From assembly GCA_963777695.1 (NCBI GenBank), contig CAVZRC010000003.1, forward strand, positions 1,488,001 to 1,552,000: DNA of 64,000 nucleotides, written 5' to 3'. Below the pieces are notes generated by a model. That model was not told where the DNA came from and ran no database searches. It saw only the letters and a list, made by a program, of their open reading frames with translations. Source of the DNA: CAVZRC01 sp963777695 (GTDB lineage Bacteria; Planctomycetota; Planctomycetia; Isosphaerales; Isosphaeraceae). Both the position numbers and the translations under genes were made by a program. The stretch's first letter is position 1; every line of letters starts with the position of its first letter. Shown piece after piece: positions 23,470-32,743 of this stretch.

Positions 23470-23542
23470 CCAGATTGCGAATTACGAAGTGCAGAGTCAT
23501 AAAGCCCTGGTGTGTCGGGCTTTCTTCTTACTTGCAATCTGG
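23470..23542. other. Nested inverted repeat between cas4-cas1 and cas2
   Basis: An outer pair, CCAGATTGC at 23470-23478 and GCAATCTGG at 23534-23542, encloses an inner pair, AAAGCCC at 23501-23507 and GGGCTTT at 23517-23523. The inner hairpin is followed on the plus strand by a pyrimidine-rich TTCTTCTT. On the minus strand, the cas reading direction, there is no T-run. It could act as an mRNA structure modulating cas2 expression, a terminator for antisense transcription, or an encoded small RNA. Role not known. Confidence 0.45.
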
Positions 23543-23577
23543 AACACGTGATTTTAAATTGATTGATTCAGAGCCCC

Positions 23578-25230
23578 TCAGCGGAGCCGCATCCGGGCGA
23601 ACAACCCCGGCTCACCTGTCCACTCCTTCTCCAGCAGTCGGGCCTCCAGCTCGATCGTCCGCCAGTAGGACAACGAATAATTGACGACCGGATGCTTCCA
23701 GGTCTCGTCGAGCCGGGCCTCGAACAGGCCGATCGCCTTCTTCCGCCCCGCGTCGGAGAGCCAGACCTTGGCCTTGGTCGCGACGAAGTCCGCATCCGGA
23801 TCCCACTGGTTGCGGTTCAACGAGCCGATCAGGACCATGTCCCAGAGCGGTACGCGGAAGATTTCGATCAGGTCCAGGACCAGCGGATGCGCCGCGCTGC
23901 GGGGGGTGTGGAAGAACCCAAGCGACGGCTCCAATCCGGCCGCGAGAATGGCCCGCGCCACGGCCGTCTGGAGGAGCGCGTAGCCGAATCCGAGGACCGC
24001 GTTGAACCGATCGACCGGCGGCCTTCGGCTCCGCACGGAATAATGCAGCGCCTCGGGGACCGTCGGGTTGATCAGTCTCGCCAGGCCGCCGAAGTAGCCG
24101 ACGGCCGCCGATCCTTCCAGGCCCCGAAGGCTGTCGCGGTTGTCGGCCGCTTCGATCGAGGCCAGCGCCGAGCGGATCGGGACCAGGTGCGGCAGCATCG
24201 CATCGCGAGAGTCCGGATCGCCCCGCGAGGCGCGGAGCAAGTACCGGTGCTGGCCCTCGAGCTTGCCGCGCACCAGGGCCTTGGCGAGCCGCAGGCAGGT
24301 CGCTTCGTCGGCCAGGGCACGGTATTGCCTCACCCGACGCTGGACCTGGCCGGCGCTCGTCCCCGCGCTGGTGATGTATCGGCCCGAGCCGGTCATCCAG
24401 TGGACCGCGACGTCGTGATCGTGGCAGAGATGCAGCGCCTGGGTCGTGATCTGACAATGCCCGTGGATCAGGATGGCGTCCAATTCGCGGATCGGGCTGC
24501 GATCCTCGGATGCGCCGTCGGGGTTACGCACGACGATTTCCTCCCGACTCCGCCCGACCGTCGCGCCGGGGGTCAGCACGTGGAGGGTGGTGCCGTTCCG
24601 GTCCGGAGGGAAGAGGCGCAGCGGTTCATGCTCGGGGTGTTCGGACTGGCGGACCTCCTCGGGGAGGCAAACCGGGGCGAGCGAGCATTTGACACAGAGC
24701 CGTTCGTTCTCGGCGACCGGCGGCCGGTCGGTCAACTCGCGCAGCCGCCGCGCGGTGGCAATCGCCTCGGCCAGCTCGGAGCGCACCGTGTCGTCGAAAG
24801 GTATTCTGACCGTGACGTTGTCGGCATGATACCGAATCCGTCCCTCGGCGACGGACTGGCCGGTACACGACGCGATCAGCGCGGCATAGGCGATCACCTG
24901 GAGTCGGTCCGACGGCCAGGCTTCCGGACCGCTGTCGCCGCGACGACATCGCCCGCGCTTGTGCTCATACGGCAGGATCGACCCATCCCGGCGACGGATC
25001 GCGTCAACCTTGCCGAACAAACCCAGCTCCGGATCGGCCAGTTCGAGCTGAGTCTGTTCACCGTCCTCGTCGGCCTCGAGCGACGCATGCAACTCGCGAC
25101 CGGCATAGACGCGGTCGTCGGCGACACGAAGCTCCTCGACTTCTTCGAGATAGAAGAGACGCTGGCAATAAGCCAGGGCATGAAGTGACATCACTCGTAA
25201 GGGCGACCCATCCGCGCCACATGCATTCAC
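23578..25230 (-). CDS. cas4-cas1: Cas4-Cas1 fusion adaptation protein
   Basis: 550 residues. The first about 190 are a Cas4 RecB-like nuclease: Cys in LAYCQRLFYLEE, nuclease-type DGSILPYEHKRG, and a cysteine cluster CVKCSLAPVCLP for an Fe-S site. The remainder is Cas1 (AILIHGHCQITTQALHLCHD, FNAVLGFGYALLQTAVARAI, LEPSLGFFHTPR, LVLDLIEIFRVPLWD). Cas4 selects and trims PAM-containing prespacers; Cas1 with Cas2 integrates them. The start is a GTG at 25228-25230, 8 bases downstream of AAAGGAG, and 30 bases after the cas5 stop; an internal Met (MSLHALAYCQRLF) is an alternative. Such fusions occur in the MYXAN type I systems and in type I-G. The frame is intact. Confidence 0.95.
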   Translation of the reverse strand: MNACGADGSPLRVMSLHALAYCQRLFYLEEVEELRVADDRVYAGRELHASLEADEDGEQTQLELADPELGLFGKVDAIRRRDGSILPYEHKRGRCRRGDSGPEAWPSDRLQVIAYAALIASCTGQSVAEGRIRYHADNVTVRIPFDDTVRSELAEAIATARRLRELTDRPPVAENERLCVKCSLAPVCLPEEVRQSEHPEHEPLRLFPPDRNGTTLHVLTPGATVGRSREEIVVRNPDGASEDRSPIRELDAILIHGHCQITTQALHLCHDHDVAVHWMTGSGRYITSAGTSAGQVQRRVRQYRALADEATCLRLAKALVRGKLEGQHRYLLRASRGDPDSRDAMLPHLVPIRSALASIEAADNRDSLRGLEGSAAVGYFGGLARLINPTVPEALHYSVRSRRPPVDRFNAVLGFGYALLQTAVARAILAAGLEPSLGFFHTPRSAAHPLVLDLIEIFRVPLWDMVLIGSLNRNQWDPDADFVATKAKVWLSDAGRKKAIGLFEARLDETWKHPVVNYSLSYWRTIELEARLLEKEWTGEPGLFARMRLR

Positions 25231-25260
25231 CTGGAACTCCTTTCGAGAGTTAATCCATCC

Positions 25261-25905
25261 TCATGGCGGTTCGATACGGGGAACACGCTCGATCGGTGGT
25301 TGTACGACCGAGCTGGAATTGACGAGATCGCCGGTGACGTAACGAGTTCCCGAGGACCCCACATGATCGACCCACACCGGGAGCGTCACGCGCCCTCGAT
25401 CAGCCAGCAGATAGACTCGCACCGGTCTATCCTCTTTAGCCCGAATGCGATGCACTTGGTCGACCAGGTGAGTACTTTCCCCGAGCGACAGGCCGCCAAA
25501 ACGGTCGATTCGCTCGGGATGGTCGAGGGCAATACCGACCCGTTCCTCCAGGCTCGGTCCCTCGACCGTTTCCTCGGCTGAGTCGAGCCAGATCGCGAGC
25601 CGGACGTCCGTAAGCAACTCCTGATAATCGGGGCGGCTATTCGTACCGACTCCGGGAAGGCTCGCTCTTTCCTTGACCCGCCAGAGCGTGCGCAAGACGA
25701 CGCTCCGCTCGGGTCCTCCGGCCGGGTTGAACAGTGCCGGACAAACGCGCGCGCCGACGTGACGACGCCGGTCTCGCTCGCCGACCAGGGATAGAAGAAA
25801 ACCATAGCAGGTTGCCGGCGGCGGGAGTTCTTCGGACTCCCAGAACTCGCGGGCGAACCCCTTGCGAAAGCAGGCGACAGGTACCGTGACTTCCAATCCG
25901 AGCAT
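25261..25905 (-). CDS. cas5: Cascade subunit Cas5 (DevS/Cmx5-like)
   Basis: 214 residues. Start at MLGLEVTVPVACFRKGFARE, 4 bases after the cas7 stop at 25910. The N-terminal strand, the PPPATCYGFLLSLVGE segment and the later RVYLLADRGRVTLPVWVDHV match the Cas5 RAMP fold of the Cas5t/DevS type. Cas5 caps the 5' handle of the crRNA in Cascade. The tight cas7-cas5 spacing implies translational coupling. The same frame stays open upstream into cas7, but that upstream translation is not part of Cas5. Intact. Confidence 0.85.
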   Translation of the reverse strand: MLGLEVTVPVACFRKGFAREFWESEELPPPATCYGFLLSLVGERDRRRHVGARVCPALFNPAGGPERSVVLRTLWRVKERASLPGVGTNSRPDYQELLTDVRLAIWLDSAEETVEGPSLEERVGIALDHPERIDRFGGLSLGESTHLVDQVHRIRAKEDRPVRVYLLADRGRVTLPVWVDHVGSSGTRYVTGDLVNSSSVVQPPIERVPRIEPP

Positions 25906-25909
25906 GGTG

Positions 25910-26863
25910 TCACCCCTCCCGGGCTGAGATGCGCCCACAGGCGAGCTCCGCGGCCTTGCGAACACCCGGCTCGATCGTCGCGCCGAGAGCCCCGACCTCC
26001 TTCGCCAAATCGCTCTGGCTGAAGCGCCACCGATGATCAACTCCGAAGCAGGAAGATCGCCGGACTTGACCCGTTCCAGCAGGGCAGGCGCCTCGATCTC
26101 CCGTCGGGGTGAGTCGAAGATATAGAGCAGCCTGGGTGCCGGGTCTTGAGTGATGCGGAAGATCACGCTCTCGGGGCTGAAATCGTAGAGGAAGCGACCG
26201 TGATTGCCGGCGACTTCGCCGAGCGCGGCCAGTGATCGAATTGCGATCGCGGCTCGTTCGGGCTTGCGAAGCGCCGCAGGGGTCAAGGCAAAGCCGTACT
26301 GATACCGCGTCGCGTGGACCTCGGTGCCGTAAGGGACCGGGTTCGTACCCTGCTTCTGTGCCGAGGGCGTGGCACCGGGGCTAGCGGCGTTGAACGTCAC
26401 ATCGCCCGCGTAGGGGACGAGAGAAATCGCTCGGGTGATCTCCAGGGGTGATCGCCGTATCGTCGCGGTCCCCTTGGCGCGTGCCTTTTTGCCGCCGGCC
26501 GGTTTCTCGTCTCCCTTCGGAGGTGGAGCGATGTCCGAGCCATCCTCCTTGGCAGCCTCGGCACTCATGAAGCCGAGCAGGTCATCGTCGATATAAGACT
26601 CGCCCTCCGCCCACTTGCTGAATCCAGGGTCCTTCCAGTTGTTTGCGGGTTTCGAGCCGGATTCATCCCAGAACCGATTGGTCGTTTCGAACTCGGCCAG
26701 TGCGACGCAAAGCGAAGCGGATCGCTTCGGCGCTGACGGTCGAGTGGACCTTGCCATGCCAGAGCAACTTCTGGAGTGTGGTGATATTGCCCTCAGTCTC
26801 TGCCCGATTGTTGGCGGCCGTACCGTGGTGAGTGACGATGGCGCCGAAGATGTGCAAACTCAT
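25910..26863 (-). CDS. cas7: Cascade backbone protein Cas7 (Cst2/DevR family; two frameshifts)
   Basis: The start, MSLHIFGAIVTHHGTAANNR then AETEGNITTLQKLLW, is characteristic of Cst2/DevR proteins, as is AEAIRFALR. Near 26690 the frame shifts and continues as LAEFETTNRFWDES and YIDDDLLGFMSAEA; near 26040 it shifts again to SQSDLAKEVGALGATIEPGV and stops at 25910, 4 bases before cas5. Reconstructed length is about 316 residues, normal for the family. Multiple copies coat the crRNA spacer. DevR proteins are also described as autoregulators. Two compensating indels in an essential subunit within an otherwise intact operon suggest sequencing error, but loss of function cannot be excluded. Confidence 0.85.
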
Positions 26864-26908
26864 GAAGAATGGTCCTTCATCGGAAAATGAAAAGAAAAGT
26901 GGTCACGA

Positions 26909-28444
26909 TCACGGCTCGTCTCCGGTGGATTCGGCGTCCGTGCCGTTCCCCTTCTTCCGGGGACTCTTGTAGCTCGCCAGGGCCAGAAGCGCAAGGTCGC
27001 GATTCAGTGGCCACTGGGCCTCATCGCAGAGGATGGGCAGCAAGTCTCGCCAGGATTCCATCAACAACGGGACCTGACCGGCACGGCCCCAGATGTCTGA
27101 GAGGGCGCCGCGAACATCGTCGGCCGTCTTGGCGTGGGCGAATGCGAGTCGCCAGCGCTCCATCTGGCGATCGTAGCGATTCTGGAAGGTCGTCGTATCA
27201 TTCTTCGACTCCTCCCAGATCTTACCAAAGCACTGACTCATCGCCTGGTGGATCGCACGGACCAAAGTCTCCTCTCCGCGATCCTCCCAGCGTCGTTCGA
27301 CCATTTTCATCAATCCCTCCCTCTCAAAATGGAGTTGCCGGACTCTTTGCTCATCGGTCTTACCCTCTGGCCCGACGACGAGGCTGCGAAAGTTCGCGTA
27401 CCAGGGCCGCCGACTCGCGACGTTCTCGGCGATCAAGGCCCGCACGATCCCACCCGCCCAGAACTTCCGGGGCGGGTCTCCTTTCTTCTCGGGTTTGGCC
27501 TCGATGATGCGGGGCTTCAGGGCCTGGAGCGCCATCACGTCTTGATACAGGTCGAGTTCCGAACTGCTGGGCTCGACATCGAGCACGGCGGCGCGCGCCT
27601 TCTGGTTCGGATTCCACATCGTGCTGGAGAAGAGGATCGCCAGACAACGCTCGACATTTGCGGTCAAGCCAGCACCGGTAGCCCGCAGTCGGACCTGGGC
27701 CTGGAGCGCTGCATCGGCCGGATTGACGACCTGGCAGTCCCTGGCCTCGACGGGGTTAAGGAGTGGTCGTCGGCTGACGAAATCATGAAGGTCTTGAACG
27801 TCGGGCACGATCAAGACGCCCCGGCCGCGGCCGATCGGCAAAGACAGCGTGCCGACCAGGGCGAAGTGCAAGGCGATGGCATGACCGGGGGGCTGTTCGA
27901 TCGTTGTGGTTGTGTGGGCCACATGACGCTGCACGAAGCCCGGGGCGATCGTGCCGGGGATCGAGGCCATTTCACGCAGCGTACCTTTCGGTGTGACCAG
28001 ATCTTTCCAGGCCCCTCGATGCGTATAGTCCATCAGATCTTGATGCTCGACCGTGATCAGATGCTGATCGACATCAAAGGTCAACGCCTTCAGCGTCTTG
28101 CTCCGAGCCTTACGATTCGGTCCGAACTGGAGGATGGTCAGCGACATACCCCGCTGGAGCTCGGCCTTGATCGACGGCGTGACCTCCATGTTGCCATAGG
28201 CGCCCGGCAGATGGATCATACCGTTGTCCAGGCTGAAAGCCTGGTCATAGAGCCTTTCGAAGAACGGCTTGGCCCCTTCAGGGCCGCCCGGCCAATCAAG
28301 GGTCAGCCGCCTGCCATCGTCGTCGAGGGACCATTCCGAGTCTGGCCAGTCCAGTCGCGTCAACGTACAGGCCAGGCCCCCCAGACCGGCGCGGTGGAGC
28401 GGCCCCATGCCACTGTCGAACAAGTCGATCGTCAAGGTATCCAT
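26909..28444 (-). CDS. cas8: Cascade large subunit Cas8 (MYXAN type, Cas8a1/Cmx1-like)
   Basis: 511 residues. Start MDTLTIDLFDSGMGPLHRAG overlaps the 3' end of cas3 by 13 bases. The opening followed by LACTLTRLDWPDSEW resembles the MYXAN-type Cas8 (Csx13/Cmx1). Other recognisable parts are NGMIHLPGAYGN, GRGRGVLIVPDVQDLHDFV and RKFWAGGIVRALIAENVAS. Cas8 recognises the PAM and recruits Cas3. Large subunits diverge fast, so subtype rests on this similarity plus the neighbouring DevR, DevS and Cmx6-like genes. Intact. Confidence 0.82.
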   Translation of the reverse strand: MDTLTIDLFDSGMGPLHRAGLGGLACTLTRLDWPDSEWSLDDDGRRLTLDWPGGPEGAKPFFERLYDQAFSLDNGMIHLPGAYGNMEVTPSIKAELQRGMSLTILQFGPNRKARSKTLKALTFDVDQHLITVEHQDLMDYTHRGAWKDLVTPKGTLREMASIPGTIAPGFVQRHVAHTTTTIEQPPGHAIALHFALVGTLSLPIGRGRGVLIVPDVQDLHDFVSRRPLLNPVEARDCQVVNPADAALQAQVRLRATGAGLTANVERCLAILFSSTMWNPNQKARAAVLDVEPSSSELDLYQDVMALQALKPRIIEAKPEKKGDPPRKFWAGGIVRALIAENVASRRPWYANFRSLVVGPEGKTDEQRVRQLHFEREGLMKMVERRWEDRGEETLVRAIHQAMSQCFGKIWEESKNDTTTFQNRYDRQMERWRLAFAHAKTADDVRGALSDIWGRAGQVPLLMESWRDLLPILCDEAQWPLNRDLALLALASYKSPRKKGNGTDAESTGDEP

Positions 28445-30689
28445 CGGGCTCCTTTCATGGGGTCGTATTCCACTCGTCTTGGAGGCGGAACTTTGCAGAA
28501 GGCCAGATCCTCCCATTGGTGCCAGTCGCGATCCTTGGGCATTAGCATCGGGATGCGAACCTCCTCTGGCTTCCGCCCAGCCCGGACGGCGTCCGCATCT
28601 TCCGGCAAGATGATCTCGATGCCGGGCGACCCCTCCCGTAGCGGCCGTGGACGTGTTTCGAACCCGCCATCGAGCCAGGCGCACGGGACCGGTTTCCAGG
28701 GTGCCTCGGGACGATCCAGCCACGACGCGACGAGGTCGCGCTGGCATAATCCTTCCCGCCCGAGGGCCTCGAGCCACTCCTTCGCAGCCTCGAGATCTTC
28801 GGGCTCGTACGGGGCCGCGGACTTGGAGTCGAAATCGAGTCCATGCACGATGAAGGGCCAGGGATCATTGGCCTTCGCTCGACGATTCAACCGGCCGAGA
28901 CGTTGAATGAGCGCGGCAATCGGGGCGAGTTGAGTGACCAGGAGATTCGCGCTCAAGTCCAGCGAGAGTTCGGCCACTTGTGTGCAAAATGCCAGGACCG
29001 GAGCATCGCCGGCAAAAGCGTCGATCACGGCTCGATGCCGCTCTATACGATCCACGTATTTAAAGCGACTATGATAAATGAGTGGCTTCAGTGAATCCCT
29101 CTTGGCGTCATCGTATCGGCTCATCGCCTCATCGACCCTGTTGACGACCCACAGGACTTTTTCGCCTTTGGAGAGCGTGGCCCTGGCGAGCTTCGTGGGA
29201 TCGTCGGTGCTCCTCCGATAGCGTATGATGGTTTCATGACCTTTTGGTCCGTCTACCATCCCGAGCGTCTCACCGATCCCAGAGAGCGTGTCCTTGAGGC
29301 GATTGAGCCGTGCGACGGGCAAGCTCGCGGTCATCAGCAAGCAGGGGATGCCGCGCATCTCCTTGAGGAACCCGAGCAGGGCACCGAAAAGCTTGTCGTC
29401 ATACGAGTGGATCTCATCGAATACGACGGCCGCCCCTGCCACCGACGGCCAGAGGTAGATCCCTCGCCGATTGTTCTGGACCAGGCCGAGGACCGTGTTG
29501 ACGGTGCAGCTCACCAATGGGGTGGACCAGTGGTCGAGCGCGCCGGCGGAATCGACCGCAGCCCGGCCGGCTTCATCTTCGGAACCGGTCTTCACGGCGG
29601 TTTGAACGGGTTCGTCATCACCCAGGCCAAGCAAAGTCATATCCACGTCGGCGCGGCCATGAATCAGGGCCTTGGGCAGATCGACGTTCTTGAGGTAATC
29701 GCGATAACCTTCGCTGGCCGTCCCGGTGGTGGGGTAACAGAAGAAGATGCGGATGTCGCGTCCGAGCCGTTCGGCCGTCCGAGCCGCCCAGTGATAGGCT
29801 GCGAGGGTCTTCCCACTACCGCAGCCGGCTCGAACAAAGACGACTCTTTCTCGTGCCGCGCCGACATACTCCTGGAAACCGTGGAGCTTGTGCGAGCCAA
29901 GCTTCTTCGCAACCACATCGTCCAGATCGGCCACGGTGGGAACGTTCGCGAATGCCTCGCCCATCCATTCGACCATCGTCCGTTGACCACAGTGGCGGAT
30001 CGATCCGGCGACGTCCGCAGCGATCAGGCATGCCTTGAGCGCCGCGACATAGCGTACCTCTTCGGGACGGTCCCGCTTCATGACCTTGAGCAGCCTGTCC
30101 GCCTCCACTCGGGCGGTCTGAAACTCTCGGATGACACTCTCTCGCGATGGGGTGAATCGGATCGTGGCATCGTCCATCCTCGGTGGTCGCGGCAACCCGA
30201 GCCGATCGGCGCCCCACTCCAGGGTCGCGTGAAAATCATCGTGGCCGAGATAAACCTCCATGGGTTCTGCGCACACGTCTTCAGGAGGGAACTTGCGATG
30301 ATGTCCCGCGATGGCCCAGAGCACCAGCTCCACGGCTGTCGCGTCGCCGATCGCACAGTGAAGCCACGATCGCATCGCCGGAAGGCGTGCAATCCAGTAT
30401 GAGACGGCTTCGTGGCGGATCGGCTGGGCGCGAACCCCTTGTTCTCAAACATTGGTTGAGCGTAAGAATTTCCTTTTCCAAGGTCGTGCACGATTGCGGA
30501 GAGAAGCGTATCGCGACGAAACCGCTCTTCCCAGACGATGGGGTCAAGGCCGATGGCCAATAGTTGGGCCCGTCCGGTGAGATCCAGGAGCCTCTCGCCG
30601 CAGGTGAAGACGTCCCTGGTATGCTCGAAGAGAGTGAGTTTGACTCCGTTCTTGTCGGCGCTCTTGGCAAAGAGGGTCTTTGGTCTCAT
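28432..30689 (-). CDS. cas3: CRISPR-associated helicase-nuclease Cas3 (HD + DEAD-box; one frameshift)
   Basis: The start MRPKTLFAKSADKN overlaps the cas6 stop in an ATGA-type junction. The HD nuclease is N-terminal: AIVHDLGKGNSYAQPM, IRHEAVSYWIA, VLWAIAGHHRKFPP. A frameshift near 30440, after NKGFA, moves the frame before QPIRHEAVSYW. The helicase has Walker A GCGSGKTLAAYHWA, Walker B/DEAD equivalent VVFDEIHSYDDK, motif III LLMTASLP, and motif VI IQRLGRLNRRAK. Cas3 degrades DNA unwound at the Cascade target. About 750 residues, normal for a fused HD-helicase Cas3. Confidence 0.92.
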
Positions 30690-31315
30690 GAGCTGCTCTT
30701 TTCACTCCTTACGGGAACGAAGATCCCACATCCCATGTGGCGTCTCCCGCCCAGGCCGTACGCCAACAGGCTCGTACAATCCTGCGGATCCAGATCTTGA
30801 ACCAGCAATCCGAAGCCAACGATGGTGCGATCCTTGATCTGGAGGACTCGCCTTTGGGGAAGCCCCGCTCTCGGTCCCTGGGTCAGTATTGGGATAGAGA
30901 CCCGCCCCGACGAGCAGATCCTTCGTAATTGCCGCTCTGCGGCTTCGAGGAATGTCCCTGGCGTTGTATGCCCCTTGATCGCGACCAATCGAGATTTCAG
31001 CGTCGGGCAACACTTGAGGGGTAGTACGCGCGGTACGCCAAGGAACACCTCGTGGCCACTGACATCGAGCACCGCCCCGGCTAGCCCGAGTAACAGGTTG
31101 ATCTTCTCACATGGAGTCCGAAGGCGAAGATGAGAGCGGCTTGAAACTAGGACCTGGCCACGGCCTGAGACCAGGCCGCCAACCGAGGCGAGTGAGACAT
31201 CTTCCGGAAGATGTTCGCCCAAATGGCGGCTTATCGCCGAATAGAGGGGATAACCGTTGTCGGAGGGCAGGGTCTGTCCGATGATCGGATAACTCAACTC
31301 CACGATATTCATCAT
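30686..31315 (-). CDS. cas6: CRISPR RNA endoribonuclease Cas6 (MYXAN type, Cmx6-like), copy 1
   Basis: 209 residues. The start MMNIVELSYPIIGQTLPSDN has GAAGGA just upstream. The C-terminal glycine-rich RAMP signature AYGLGGRRHMGCGIFVPVR and the internal RVLQIKDRTIVGFGLLV are diagnostic of Cas6. Cas6 cleaves within the repeat hairpin to yield crRNAs with a repeat-derived 5' handle. It is translationally coupled to cas3. A second homologous gene lies at 32131-32743, about 35 percent identical by eye. This copy is intact and in the operon, so it is the likely processor of the adjacent array. Confidence 0.9.
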   Translation of the reverse strand: MMNIVELSYPIIGQTLPSDNGYPLYSAISRHLGEHLPEDVSLASVGGLVSGRGQVLVSSRSHLRLRTPCEKINLLLGLAGAVLDVSGHEVFLGVPRVLPLKCCPTLKSRLVAIKGHTTPGTFLEAAERQLRRICSSGRVSIPILTQGPRAGLPQRRVLQIKDRTIVGFGLLVQDLDPQDCTSLLAYGLGGRRHMGCGIFVPVRSEKSSS

Positions 31316-31366
31316 GGTTCCTTCAGTTGAATGGACATTCCTGGAGTGACTTCGACAATCGAGTTC

Positions 31367-31870
31367 TCATGGCTTCGATGCGTTTTGCGCGGTCGGCCGA
31401 CTAACTCCCAGCAGTTTGGCCACAATGGCGGTCGGACTCACGCAGGGGTCTGCCCTCCAGAGATCGACGAGTGGCCGCATGTTTTCCGGCATGACCTCGA
31501 GTAGCCTCTCGATCAGATCTGAATATTCGATACTATGACATGTGGAGATTTCTGACTTGCCACGGGTAGTCGATGGTGTTGCATCCCGTCTTGACCATCT
31601 GATCTGCTCGCCTTGCGTGCGCCTCTTTCGCTCGAGCGTTGACGGATCAATCTCTTTTGCAACCCGCTGCGCAATCCTGATCGTGTAAGCCACGGTGTCC
31701 TTGAGCTTGTCTCCTTCGCCGACCCAACTCCGAAGTTGGCGTAGGAGACGCTGGGCAGTAATCGCCAAAAGGTCTCCGTACTCCAGCCCTGATCGATCCG
31801 CGATCTTCTTTAGTGGAGACTCGATCGCGACCTGGGTCCAATACTCACTCGTGGTAGGGTCTGCCAGCAT
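31367..31870 (-). CDS. Sigma-70/ECF-like or HTH regulator between the two cas6 genes
   Basis: 167 residues. The first half (YGDLLAITAQRLLRQLRSWV, then KLKDTVAYTIRIAQRVAKEI) has the helical pattern of sigma region 2, including the short loop before a second helix. The C-terminal part (LLEVMPENMRPLVDLW, AIVAKLLGVSRPTAQN) resembles sigma region 4 with a helix-turn-helix. Similarity is weak and judged by eye. It is 51 bases upstream of cas6, same strand, so it probably heads or joins the operon and could regulate it. It could instead be an unrelated HTH protein. Confidence 0.5.
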   Translation of the reverse strand: MLADPTTSEYWTQVAIESPLKKIADRSGLEYGDLLAITAQRLLRQLRSWVGEGDKLKDTVAYTIRIAQRVAKEIDPSTLERKRRTQGEQIRWSRRDATPSTTRGKSEISTCHSIEYSDLIERLLEVMPENMRPLVDLWRADPCVSPTAIVAKLLGVSRPTAQNASKP

Positions 31871-32130
31871 GCGAACACCTTGCCAATGTACGTAACGTCT
31901 TAGATTCTAGTAAAAGCGCCTCCAATATAAAAGTGCCATTCCACGACTCCGAAGGAAAAAGCCCTTTCCAGATTCTCCGGCACGTGGCAGAATTCAATTA
32001 ACGCAAGTCTATGACGCTACCGGCGTTGAGCAATACGTCACGACTTTCGAATCTAGAAGGCGAAGATTAGAATAAGTCAATGATGCCGCAAGGCGATAGA
32101 AGGCATTGATACTACCATCCATAACTGCAA

Positions 32131-32743
32131 CTACCGAAAAGGAGTCAGCAATCCACAGCCCATCCGTCTCCGCCCACCGAGTCCTTCCTCTTGAAGCCGG
32201 ATCGATTCCTCGGCGGTCAGGCCGAAGACCCGCAGGGCGTAGCCGATCACCCGTCGCTCCTTGACGCGCATCACCCGGCGCAGGGGCTGTCCTTCGAACT
32301 TCGAGCGTGTTGCCGTGACGAGTTGGGGTGACGCGGCGATCTCTAATCTTGTGAGCTCACGACGGACGTCGGCTTCGAACGCGGTAGGGTCCATCGCGTG
32401 ATGGAATGTGACGAGCCGGGCGGCCAGGTTCGCCGACGGTGTCAAACTCTCGACCCGGGGGATTCCCACTCGCACATGGTGGCCATCCATGTCCAAAATC
32501 TGGCCGGCCACGGCGATATATGGGGCAATCTCCTCCGAGGGGAGCCGAAGCTTGAGGCGAGAGCCCTCCGTCAGGCGCAGCACGCCGCGGTGCGGTCTGT
32601 CGCCCCCGGATGGGGTGGACGCCGATGCGCCGGTCACCGTGCAAGGCGGGGACGATCCGGGAGAGAACGGAGAAGAGGCTATAGCCGTGGTCCAGGGGAA
32701 TCGTCGTCCCCACCAGCACGAATGAAAGATCTATGACAGGCAT
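32131..32743 (-). CDS. cas6: Second Cas6-like protein (MYXAN type), copy 2 (one frameshift)
   Basis: The start MPVIDLSFVLVGTTIPLDHG aligns with copy 1. The rest, in another frame after a shift near 32615 at a run of five G, reads GVLRLTEGSRLKLRLP, RVMRVKERRVIGYALRVF and EEGLGGRRRMGCGLLTPFR, retaining the glycine-rich Cas6 signature. About 204 residues after correction. The two Cas6 proteins are diverged paralogues, not a recent duplication. Copy 2 may serve another array, process a different repeat, or be a remnant. It is on the same strand, 260 bases upstream of the sigma-like gene. Confidence 0.82.

Noticed and set aside
23578..25230. Type I-G (formerly I-U) assignment because of the Cas4-Cas1 fusion
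   Set aside because: Cas5 and Cas6 are separate proteins, Cas7 is of the Cst2/DevR type and Cas8 and Cas6 look MYXAN-like. The fusion alone does not decide the subtype.
26690..26700. Programmed ribosomal frameshift in cas7
   Set aside because: No slippery heptamer or stimulatory structure is apparent, and a second unrelated shift is needed later in the same gene.
25261..26757. A single 498-residue protein spanning cas7 and cas5
   Set aside because: It begins inside cas7 after a frameshift and runs through the intergenic junction in a frame that happens to be shared. Cas5 has its own start, 4 bases after the true Cas7 stop.
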